Translations under genes and position numbers: made by a program
NCBI GenBank assembly: GCA_023230525.1
Contig: JALNXE010000051.1
Coordinates: 1 to 30,322, forward strand
DNA length: 30,322 bases
Origin: Desulfobulbaceae bacterium
Lineage (GTDB): Bacteria; Desulfobacterota; Desulfobulbia; Desulfobulbales; SURF-16
Direction: 5' to 3'
The notes under the pieces: generated by a model
Databases searched by the model: none
What the model was told of the DNA's origin: nothing
What the model saw: the letters and a program-made list of their open reading frames with translations, nothing else
Shown here: one piece after another, positions 8,435 to 14,591 of the stretch
How positions within the stretch are numbered: position 1 is the first letter of the stretch
Layout: each line of letters starts with the position of its first letter

Positions 8435-9598
8435 GTGAAAAAATTTGCAAATTTTGGGATCAGGCTTTTGTCCCTGGGATTGTTCCTGGCTACCCTTTTG
8501 CTGACTTCGGCGGTGAGCCATGCCGGCCAGCTGAAAATCGGGGTCATTCTGGCGGAAACCGGTCCGGCTTCCTTTCTCGGCGGGCCGGCAGCCCGTTCCC
8601 TGCGGATGCTGGAAAGTGAAATAAAGGACGCCGGCGGCATCAGCGGCAACCAGGTGCAGTTGATCTACCGTGACTCCGCGGGCAGCCCGGAAAAGGCCGT
8701 CTCCTTCGCCCGCCAGCTCATCGAGGAAGAAAAGGTCTTTGCCATCATCGGACCTTCCACCAGCGGCGAAACCCTGAAGATAAAAAAAATATGTGAAGAT
8801 GCCGGAGTCATTCTCATTTCCTGCGCCTCGGCCGAGCTGATCGTCAAGCCGGTTACCCCCTATGTTTTCAAAACCGCCCCCAGCGACAGCTTTGCCGCCC
8901 GGCGGATTTTCATGACCATGAACGAGATGTCCATCATTAGTATCGCCGTGGTGACCGACAATACGGGATTCGGCAAGGCGGGCAAGGAGCAGTTGCAGAA
9001 AATCGCCCCGGAATACGGCATTAAAATTGTTGCGGATGAAACCTATGATAAAGACGCCACGGATTTAGCCTCCCTGGTGGCCAAGATCAAGGCCAACCCC
9101 GAGGTGCAGGCGGTGGTCAACTGGTCCATTGTCCCGGCCCAGTCCATCATCGCCAAAAACATCCGCCAGGCAGGGTGGAATGTGCCGATTTTCCAGAGCC
9201 ACGGTTTTGCCAATATCAAATACGTGGAAGCGGCCGGGGCCGCAGCCGAAGGCATTATCTTTCCCGCCAGCCGGCTGATGATCGCCGAAAGCCTTCCAGC
9301 CGGTCCGCAAAAAGATTTCCTGCTGAAATACAAGACCGGCTATGAGACAAAATACGCTGAAAAGGCCAGCACCTTTGGCGGCCATGCCTACGATGCCATG
9401 CTGATCATCAAGCAGGCCATTGAAACCGCCGGCACCGACCCCCGGAAAATCCGGGCTGCGGTGGAAAATATCAAAGGGTTTTACGGTACAGCCGGGGAGT
9501 TTAATTTTACTCCGGAGGATCACTGCGGGCTGGGCATTGATGCCTTTACCATGCTGACCGTAAAAAACGGCCAGTTTACCCTGCTGAAAAAGGAATAG
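8435..9598 (+). CDS. Branched-chain amino acid-type ABC substrate-binding protein
   Basis: The 387-residue protein has a signal peptide (about residues 1-30, ending SHA). Mature sequence GQLKIGVILAETGPASFLGGPA opens a type 1 periplasmic-binding fold of the LivK/LivJ family. Further family landmarks are IYRDSAGSPEKAV, IIGPSTSGETL, the PSDSFAARRIF hinge region, and FGGHAYDAM near the C-terminus. Such proteins bind amino acids, amides, urea or aromatic acids for an ABC importer. No LivH, LivM, LivG or LivF gene lies next to it, so it is an orphan that either serves a distant transporter or acts as a sensor. The ligand is unknown. Confidence 0.85.
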   Translation: MKKFANFGIRLLSLGLFLATLLLTSAVSHAGQLKIGVILAETGPASFLGGPAARSLRMLESEIKDAGGISGNQVQLIYRDSAGSPEKAVSFARQLIEEEKVFAIIGPSTSGETLKIKKICEDAGVILISCASAELIVKPVTPYVFKTAPSDSFAARRIFMTMNEMSIISIAVVTDNTGFGKAGKEQLQKIAPEYGIKIVADETYDKDATDLASLVAKIKANPEVQAVVNWSIVPAQSIIAKNIRQAGWNVPIFQSHGFANIKYVEAAGAAAEGIIFPASRLMIAESLPAGPQKDFLLKYKTGYETKYAEKASTFGGHAYDAMLIIKQAIETAGTDPRKIRAAVENIKGFYGTAGEFNFTPEDHCGLGIDAFTMLTVKNGQFTLLKKE

Positions 9599-9654
9599 AC
9601 CCGGTTGCCGGGAGAAGAAAAATTGCGGTGATGCGGCGGCGGCCCATCTTTACC

Positions 9655-9687
9655 AGGAGGTATTCTGCCAAGCGGCTTATACCTCCT
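9655..9687. repeat. Inverted repeat with 9-bp perfect arms
   Basis: AGGAGGTAT at 9655-9663 is perfectly complementary to 9679-9687 across a 15-base loop, and one more C-G pair can be added. It lies between converging genes. It lacks a T run, so it is a poor intrinsic terminator, though it may still act as an RNA-stabilising hairpin. Confidence 0.6.
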
Positions 9688-9755
9688 GCCTTCAGCGGGC
9701 TTGCCGCTCATTTGCCGCAAGGGAACTCAACCTTTGCAACAAGCCCCGGAAACAC

Positions 9756-9789
9756 AAAAGGGGCCACAGGCAATAAGCCCGCGCCCCTT
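9756..9789 (-). terminator. Probable terminator of the toxin-antitoxin operon
   Basis: Read on the minus strand, AAGGGGC (9789-9783) pairs with GCCCCTT (9764-9758), with a second short GGC/GCC stem inside, and the outer stem runs directly into TTTT. It is about 50 bases downstream of the antitoxin stop, in the right direction. Confidence 0.5.
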
Positions 9790-9837
9790 GCGGTCAATGT
9801 ACAGCGCCTGGTTCGGCGATAATTTTCTTTCTTTAGA

Positions 9838-10050
9838 TCAGGCATTGACGACTAAAGGCTGTGATTTCTGGTCTATAACAGTGATAAGTTCCTGCACAGC
9901 AATCACTTCTGCCTCTTCGAAGTAAGCTTCACCGCATTGGCTACAAACCCATGCAGGAACATTGTCCAAAGTGAGATGACACCCTTTTCTGTCGATATGC
10001 AGTGGTGCTGTCCCTTTTTTCATGATTCCTTGGCAATGGATACATTTCAT
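9838..10050 (-). CDS. YgiT-type zinc-finger antitoxin (MqsA N-terminal-like)
   Basis: The 70-residue protein has two CxxC pairs (CIHC at residues 3-6 and CSQC near 36-39) in the order and spacing of the YgiT-type zinc finger, the N-terminal zinc domain of MqsA-like antitoxins. The helix-turn-helix half of full MqsA is missing, as is normal for stand-alone YgiT-type antitoxins paired with DUF4258 toxins. The start codon overlaps the upstream toxin stop (ATGA), so the order is toxin then antitoxin. It is expected to neutralise the toxin by direct binding. It sits in the proposed integron cassette. Confidence 0.8.
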   Translation of the reverse strand: MKCIHCQGIMKKGTAPLHIDRKGCHLTLDNVPAWVCSQCGEAYFEEAEVIAVQELITVIDQKSQPLVVNA

Positions 10051-10379
10051 GTTTTTTTCCTCTTCTTAAAATTCGCATCCCATTCATCAGAGGTGGGGAT
10101 ATATGCTGTAATTATAGCCAAATAATCTTCTTTAGGAGCACAAACAACGTGTATAGGACGCCCTTCAACTTTTTGGCGAAACATCAGACAGCTATTCCCT
10201 CTTGGATCTGCCGGGTAATATTCTATAATCTCACCATGTTCTAATACATCTCGTACATCTGTCGGAGAAATCATGCGATCAGGTCTTGACATCTGTCGAA
10301 TCGCATGAGGTAGATATAAAATCTTTTTCTGAGCGGATGCTTTTATTGCATCAAAAATATTTTGCATTGTCATGAGCAT
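10047..10379 (-). CDS. DUF4258-domain putative toxin
   Basis: The 110-residue protein has the DUF4258 pattern: an early HAIRQM, then VRDVLEHGEIIEYYP (about residues 43-57), then SCLMF and the RPIHVVCAPKEDYLAIITAY core (about 75-95). The fold is predicted to be related to RelE/BrnT-type RNA-cleaving toxins, and these genes usually sit next to YgiT-type antitoxins as here. Three Met codons lie close together (10379, 10373, 10367) and none has a clear ribosome binding site, so the exact start is uncertain. The gene begins about 25 bases beyond the attC-like core site at 10404-10410, the usual compact layout of a cassette gene. Toxicity is inferred from family. Confidence 0.75.
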   Translation of the reverse strand: MLMTMQNIFDAIKASAQKKILYLPHAIRQMSRPDRMISPTDVRDVLEHGEIIEYYPADPRGNSCLMFRQKVEGRPIHVVCAPKEDYLAIITAYIPTSDEWDANFKKRKKT

Positions 10380-10403
10380 AATTTATTTTTTGGTTATTTT
10401 CCT

Positions 10404-10472
10404 GCCCAACGTCTGTGGTGAGGGGTTGGAAAACCGCAGGTTTTACAATCCTTCTCTACTGCATGGTTAAGT
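10404..10472 (-). repeat. attC-like recombination site 1 (integron cassette end)
   Basis: On the minus strand the site starts with ACTTAAC (10472-10466, matching RYYYAAC) and ends with GTTGGGC (10410-10404, matching GTTRRRY), 69 bases in all. The two ends pair at six of seven positions if G-T pairs are allowed. Between them lies an imperfect hairpin capped by the perfect AAAACC/GGTTTT stem with a 3-base loop. The stop codon of the upstream cassette gene falls inside the first core site, as in many cassettes. No integrase is in the window, so function is inferred. Confidence 0.6.
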
Positions 10473-11342
10473 TTTAAGAAACCATTTTGCTATGTCATAA
10501 ATAAACTGCCCAAACCAACCAATACACAGGACAGCAAAGAAAGCTCTATGAGCTAACATTTTATTTCCTTTACTTCGATATTCCACTAGCGGACATACCC
10601 ACCTCAGATAGTGGAATAAGACTCTGAACATAAATAGAGTAGCCACAAACGCATAGAGATAAAGCGCACTAGTTGCAAATGAGTTGCTAGAGCCAAATAC
10701 ATTGACGATTGGGGTTGATAATTTGTAGCAAACCCAAAATGAAATTGGAAAACCTAATACCCAAAGCAATACGTCATAAACACTATGATTGTGAACGGTA
10801 GAGAGTGTCGAGGATCGCTTATCTATAAACTTTTTAAGCTCACTAAATACACCATTCACCCATGTAGCATCATAGCCTTTTACTTCAATATTCGACTCAT
10901 TAGGTGTGCCGCGACTTGGCATAAGAGAAAAATCAAAGATATTCGGTTTAGTGAAGTCTAGAGAAATTTTGAAAGAGTTGTAAGGGTAGTAATTGTGGAT
11001 AACCCTCAGGGTTGCTTCGCTGTCAACATAAAGAGATTTTACTTCTTCTGGAAAGTTTGCTGACTCAAATACTTCTTCAATTGAACCCCAAAGTTCTTCA
11101 CCTTCTTTTCCTGAAATGGTTACATTCAATTTGAATGATGCCTTTAAGGTTTGTTTATTCGCCTCGAATTGTTCATCGGTTTGCTCGTTTTTTTGGAATA
11201 AGCTAACTTCAATTTCCGCTGCTGAATTAGCTCGTTCTTGAAGAATATCGCAAAATTTTCGCAGATCATCTTTGTCCAAAGATAAAGACGAAACTTTCAT
11301 TTTCTGACGATTACTGATCTGCGGTTGTTTTGATGAATCCAT
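10467..11342 (-). CDS. Membrane protein of unknown function on a putative integron cassette
   Basis: I do not recognise this 291-residue protein. Residues 1-190 are soluble and charged, with alternating beta-like stretches. The C-terminal third has about three hydrophobic segments (about 197-215, 225-250 and 267-287). Base composition is clearly AT-richer than the flanking genes, with A/T-ending codons, indicating transfer. ATG 11342 has AGGA seven bases upstream and begins 15 bases after the GTTAAGT core of attC site 2. Its TAA stop lies inside attC site 1. The gene therefore fills one cassette from end to end. Cassette proteins with cytosolic and membrane halves can belong to phage-defence or transport systems, but nothing here shows which. 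Confidence 0.8.
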   Translation of the reverse strand: MDSSKQPQISNRQKMKVSSLSLDKDDLRKFCDILQERANSAAEIEVSLFQKNEQTDEQFEANKQTLKASFKLNVTISGKEGEELWGSIEEVFESANFPEEVKSLYVDSEATLRVIHNYYPYNSFKISLDFTKPNIFDFSLMPSRGTPNESNIEVKGYDATWVNGVFSELKKFIDKRSSTLSTVHNHSVYDVLLWVLGFPISFWVCYKLSTPIVNVFGSSNSFATSALYLYAFVATLFMFRVLFHYLRWVCPLVEYRSKGNKMLAHRAFFAVLCIGWFGQFIYDIAKWFLKT

Positions 11343-11357
11343 TTTTGCATCCTAGAA

Positions 11358-11491
11358 ACTTAACGCCGCGCGGATGAGCGGCGGAAGCGCAGGCGAGCGT
11401 GCTCGCCTGCGCTGGAGTCCGCTCGATCCGCTGGTTGGCCGTAGCGAAGCGGAGGCCAGCCAGCGGATCCTTGATCCGCGCGGCGTTGGCA
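11358..11491 (-). repeat. attC-like recombination site 2 with nested palindromes
   Basis: On the minus strand this 134-base site runs from TGCCAAC (11491-11485) to GTTAAGT (11364-11358, a good GTTRRRY core). The outer arms 11362-11375 and 11474-11487 are perfect 14-base complements. Inside, 11386-11398 and 11401-11413 form a perfect stem with a 2-base loop, and 11425-11440 is nearly complementary to 11455-11470. Long inter-core palindromes are typical of larger attC sites such as VCR repeats. The first core deviates from RYYYAAC at its first two positions, so the call is moderate. Confidence 0.5.
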
Positions 11492-11513
11492 CTCCGCGTA
11501 GCGGAGTGCCAAC
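11485..11513. repeat. Perfect 29-base hairpin next to attC site 2
   Basis: GTTGGCACTCCGC at 11485-11497 is perfectly complementary to 11501-11513 around the loop GTA. It shares its first seven bases with the end of attC site 2, so it could be the remnant of a second attC or a separate hairpin. Beyond it, 11514-11727 is AT-rich and shows no gene. Confidence 0.7.
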
Positions 11514-11727
11514 CAGTTATTAGCTAGACGGATATCCATAGCACAAATTTTTTTTGGCCCAGTCAATCCGAAAAAACAAATTGCCGTAACTACAAGGTTT
11601 CATTACAGTTAATAAATGACTAGTACGCAATTCATGGAATACCCAATCTGCAACGACCACTATGCGCTCCACGGTTTAATCACGGTTGATTTGCTGCCAT
11701 AGCGGCCGATATTTGAAAACAATTTTT

Positions 11728-12138
11728 TCAGGGGTTGATGGTAATATCCATCATCTGGCCGGTCTTCTGGTCCCGGCAGCGCACTTCCGCCCTGACCAGG
11801 CCGGGGGCGAGCGGCTCGGAGAGTTCCATGGAGATGCGGACCTTGCCCGGCGCCACCCTTTTGATCAGCCATTGCACCCTGCCGCTGTTGCCATCAAATT
11901 TTACATAGGCCGGGGAGGAGCTGATGATACCCACCCCGGCGGGCAGAAACTGATGGACGATGAGATTGCTGCTGGAAGGTCCCTTGACCTCCAGATCAAG
12001 GATGATATTTTTGCCGGCGGAAGAAATATATCTGCCGCTCACCAGATCCAAGGCAGATGCCGGCTGGGCTGCCAGCAGGTTGACGCAGGCAAGCAGCATA
12101 AACAACAAGAACATCCTTTTTTGATGACAGATCATCAT
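11728..12138 (-). CDS. Secreted protein resembling the sensor domain of the neighbouring regulator
   Basis: This protein of about 136 residues has an N-terminal signal peptide (hydrophobic core LLFMLLACVNLL, cleavage after PASA). An all-beta domain follows, containing LPAGVGIISSSPAYVKFDGNSGRV and a VQWLIKR stretch. The same pattern (LPEGASLLSAVPAYSDYD ... VKWLRK) occurs in the periplasmic domain of the XRE protein encoded just upstream on the same strand, so the two are related, perhaps by duplication. Both look like the conserved-repeat beta-sandwich domains of adhesins and surface proteins. A strong AGGAGGT lies just before the ATG-ATG at 12138/12135; an upstream GTG at 12162 is less likely. 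The function is unknown. Confidence 0.65.
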   Translation of the reverse strand: MMICHQKRMFLLFMLLACVNLLAAQPASALDLVSGRYISSAGKNIILDLEVKGPSSSNLIVHQFLPAGVGIISSSPAYVKFDGNSGRVQWLIKRVAPGKVRISMELSEPLAPGLVRAEVRCRDQKTGQMMDITINP

Positions 12139-12258
12139 TACCTCCTTCCTGTCATTTACCACAACTTTCCGGCTTAGCCCATCTTACCGGAACAGCGGCA
12201 TTTTTGTGACATGGTTGCTGCCAAAAAATATTATTTTCGCAATTGCCCGTCCGCATGA

Positions 12259-13248
12259 TCAGGGCAGCACCTCAAATCTTTTCTTTTCCGCATTCCACAC
12301 ATAGCCTGAGCCGAGCCAGATTTCCTCAACCTGATCGATATTGATCGCCAGACCTTTTATATCGCTGAATTCATCATAAACAGTGAGGATTTCCTCATCG
12401 CTGATGCGGCCGTCCGCATTGGCATCGGCCCAATGGAAAGGCGATATCTGCACCACGGAATCGCCGCTGACGTCAATCTGCTGGCCGGCTCCTTTGGGCA
12501 GGGCCACTTTGCCGGAAAATGCTGCCGGACCATCCGGCTGCGCCACTTTGACCATATAGGCAAAGACCTGGCTGCCATCGATTTTCCGCAGCCATTTCAC
12601 CTCTTCCGCTTTGGCGTCATAATCGGAATAAGCAGGCACGGCGGACAGCAGGGACGCTCCCTCCGGCAGGCTCTCCCTGACAATCAGAGAAAGGGAGGCG
12701 GTGGAATTGCTGGCAACATGGATGGCCACCGGGAAGGGTTGGCCGGCCACGGCATGTTTGGGCAGCAGGCGGCTGGCGGTTATGGTGAACTGTTCGCTGA
12801 CCGGATAAAACCACCAGACCAGGAAAATTAACAGGGCCAGGAGCAAAATCCCGGCTGCGGCAAATTTTTTGCGTGATGGCGGCTTAGCAGCAGGCGGGGC
12901 CGGTTCCGGAGCGGACTCCTCAGCCAAGTGCCCGTCAGACTCTTCGCCGGAGGCAGGCGGAAAATCAACCGCCGGCTGCTCACCGGAAGCCGGTTGCGCT
13001 TCCTCCTGCCGGGTGCTTTCCAGGATTTCCTCAAGCTCAACCTCAAGGGCTTCGGCGAGTTTCAGGCCGTTTTCTTTTTTGATAGTCGGATAGCGCTTGT
13101 TTTCCCAGCGGGAGATGGTGTCCGTGGTCACTTCCACCGAGGTGGCAAGAAAAAGCTGGGTCAACCCCTTTGCTTCCCGCAGATTTCTTACCTTGGCGCC
13201 ATCTATTCTGACCATTGGCACGCCACTGGTCATCTTGCTCATGTCCAT
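12259..13248 (-). CDS. Membrane-anchored XRE regulator with periplasmic EF-hand-like loop
   Basis: The 329-residue protein joins several parts. A cytosolic XRE/Cro-type helix-turn-helix (about residues 17-75, with VRNLREAKGLTQLFLA and TISRWENKRYP) is followed by a Pro/Glu-rich linker (about 80-125) and one membrane helix (about 129-148). A periplasmic beta domain (about 150-262) comes next, then a short region with a canonical 12-residue calcium loop, D275-x-N277-x-D279-G280-x-I282-x3-E286. The order is RodZ-like, but the outer domain differs. It probably senses an envelope condition and regulates nearby genes directly from the membrane. The divergent cytochrome operon and the secreted paralogue downstream are the obvious candidate targets. 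Several Met codons lie near the start; 13248 is preceded by GGA. Confidence 0.75.
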   Translation of the reverse strand: MDMSKMTSGVPMVRIDGAKVRNLREAKGLTQLFLATSVEVTTDTISRWENKRYPTIKKENGLKLAEALEVELEEILESTRQEEAQPASGEQPAVDFPPASGEESDGHLAEESAPEPAPPAAKPPSRKKFAAAGILLLALLIFLVWWFYPVSEQFTITASRLLPKHAVAGQPFPVAIHVASNSTASLSLIVRESLPEGASLLSAVPAYSDYDAKAEEVKWLRKIDGSQVFAYMVKVAQPDGPAAFSGKVALPKGAGQQIDVSGDSVVQISPFHWADANADGRISDEEILTVYDEFSDIKGLAINIDQVEEIWLGSGYVWNAEKKRFEVLP

Positions 13249-13587
13249 CTTTTTTATCCGTTAATTCACAGTTAATTTTGCAGACCCCATCATAAACAAT
13301 TCTGTTGCCGGCGCGCCACAGGATTTCACATCTTTTTCGGTACAAGAAAAACCTGGCAACCGGCAAAACATCATGTCCGGCCCCGGCCAATGCCCGGCAA
13401 GCCTACTACCATCAGGCAGGCAACCTCTCGATTTTACTGGGATGTCTACCAGACATCGGCCCGCTCTCCGCCCGATTCCGCCCGATGTCCTCTATTTCTT
13501 CTTTCATTACAGACGTATATTTCTGGCAAAGGATGCAACTTCCACCGCAACACAAAAAAATCATTTCAAAGCCTGAAGGAGGAAAAG
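13249..13587. promoter_or_regulatory. Divergent intergenic region with a palindromic operator candidate
   Basis: No gene is seen here. The region must hold the promoters of both the XRE gene (leftward) and the cytochrome gene (rightward). The clearest element is a perfect inverted repeat, GATGTCT at 13441-13447 and AGACATC at 13451-13457, with a 3-base centre. A related half-site (GATGTCC) occurs near 13484-13490. XRE regulators often bind such short palindromes; binding here is inference. Confidence 0.4.
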
Positions 13588-14091
13588 ATGAGCAAAGATT
13601 CAGTCTGCAAAAAATACAACCTGCGCACCATGCTCGGTTCCGTCTGTGCCGTTGCCATGCTGCTGACCCTGCCGGCGCAACTGGTGGCCGGCGAGAAAAA
13701 CACCACGGCACCGATCCCGGAGAAGATCACCATCAATGTCCAGGCAAGCTGCCCGCAGATGGCAGGACTTGAGCCGGACAAGAAAGAGGTGAAGGAATTC
13801 AGCCACAAACTCCACGCGGAAAAGTATCTGATCGGCAAGAGCGCTTATGCCCCGCGCCCGTACACCGATGCCTTCACCTGCGCCGCCTGTCATGCGGGAG
13901 CCCAGTCAGCCGAGGCGATTACCGGGGCCGACAAGTGCCAGCGTCTGACTGCGGCAATCGAGAAAGAAGGCGGTCCGAAAAAATACAAACAGATGATGCA
14001 CGCCATGTGCCAGGATTGTCATAAAAACATGCAGAAAGCAGGGGAAAGCAAATCAGGACCGACAAAGTGTATTGAATGCCACGGCAAGTAA
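13588..14091 (+). CDS. Periplasmic triheme c-type cytochrome (cytochrome c3/c7-like)
   Basis: This 167-residue protein has a signal peptide (about residues 1-34) and three CxxCH heme-binding motifs: CAACH (about residue 95), CQDCH (about 144) and CIECH at the C-terminus. SHKLHAEKYL (about 71-80) supplies possible distal His ligands. An isolated KCQRLT segment sits where a further heme site might have been lost. Such class III cytochromes shuttle electrons in the periplasm of sulfate or metal reducers. The frame is open upstream to 13390, but AAGGAGG seven bases before ATG 13588 and the signal peptide fix the start. The next gene follows 43 bases later with its own strong ribosome binding site. 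Confidence 0.85.
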   Translation: MSKDSVCKKYNLRTMLGSVCAVAMLLTLPAQLVAGEKNTTAPIPEKITINVQASCPQMAGLEPDKKEVKEFSHKLHAEKYLIGKSAYAPRPYTDAFTCAACHAGAQSAEAITGADKCQRLTAAIEKEGGPKKYKQMMHAMCQDCHKNMQKAGESKSGPTKCIECHGK

Positions 14092-14134
14092 CTTTACAGC
14101 ACGGAAAAACAACTAAAAAAAAAGGAGAAACACC

Positions 14135-14341
14135 ATGAAAAAAACCATCAGCACCCTCTTGGCCATCGCATTTGCCCTCACCACCGCGGGCGCCGTCTAT
14201 GCCGCCAGCGGCAAATGTACGGTAGTGTCTGTTGAAGGCAACAAAGTGACTCTGGACTGTGGCAGCAATGCCGGGGATTTTCCGGTGGGCACCGACGTAA
14301 AGATTAAAAGCGCAAGCAAAAAGGCGGTTGAAGGCTGTTAG
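14135..14341 (+). CDS. Small exported protein, ExtJ-like
   Basis: The 68-residue protein has a signal peptide (about residues 1-24, ending YAA). A mature domain of about 44 residues follows, with the pattern SGKCTVVSVEGNKVTLDCG and a GTDVKIK end, predicted as a small beta barrel. I recall this pattern from short proteins annotated as ExtJ, found in selenite/tellurite-reduction gene clusters, and the adjoining cytochrome is consistent with that context. Two internal cysteines could form a disulfide, and a third ends the protein. The family link is by recall only. Confidence 0.6.
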   Translation: MKKTISTLLAIAFALTTAGAVYAASGKCTVVSVEGNKVTLDCGSNAGDFPVGTDVKIKSASKKAVEGC

Positions 14342-14568
14342 TCGCCTTCCTTCGTCTTGGGAGGCGGTGGAAGCAATATGCCGTCGCTGTCCGGAGCAGA
14401 GGGCGGCGACGGCAGGATGCCTTCCTCCTTCCTGATGACCACCCGCACCAGCATATCGGTGGTCATGAGAAAACCGCAGGCCCGGCAGCGGAATTGACCG
14501 CTGCCGGCTTCGACTTCTTCCGGCGGAAAAGAATAACGCTTTCCGCACTCCTCACAAAATACAAGCAT
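14338..14568 (-). CDS. Zinc-ribbon protein at the end of the MglA operon
   Basis: This 76-residue protein has two Cys pairs (CEEC at about residues 5-8 and CRAC at 28-31) around a PPEEVEAGSGQFRC core, the layout of MJ0042-type zinc ribbons found at the start of many deltaproteobacterial proteins. The tail is Pro-rich and disordered. It lies 23 bases after the duplicated-domain gene on the same strand and its end overlaps the end of the convergent ExtJ-like gene by four bases. It may be a small adaptor; no function can be assigned. Confidence 0.65.
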   Translation of the reverse strand: MLVFCEECGKRYSFPPEEVEAGSGQFRCRACGFLMTTDMLVRVVIRKEEGILPSPPSAPDSDGILLPPPPKTKEGD

Positions 14569-14591
14569 TGGTCTGGCGATTCCCCGGCCGC

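Noticed and set aside
9655..9687. Intrinsic terminator of the binding-protein gene
   Set aside because: The stem is good but no T run follows on either strand.
9724..9812. A third attC site downstream of the toxin-antitoxin pair (GCCGAAC ... GTTGAGT on the minus strand)
   Set aside because: The second core fits, but the first core has a mismatch and the arms pair over only about four bases. The hairpin at 9756-9789 reads better as a terminator.
11360..11566. Open frame of 68 codons on the minus strand
   Set aside because: It reads straight through the nested palindromes of attC site 2, has arginine-rich low-complexity sequence and no ribosome binding site.
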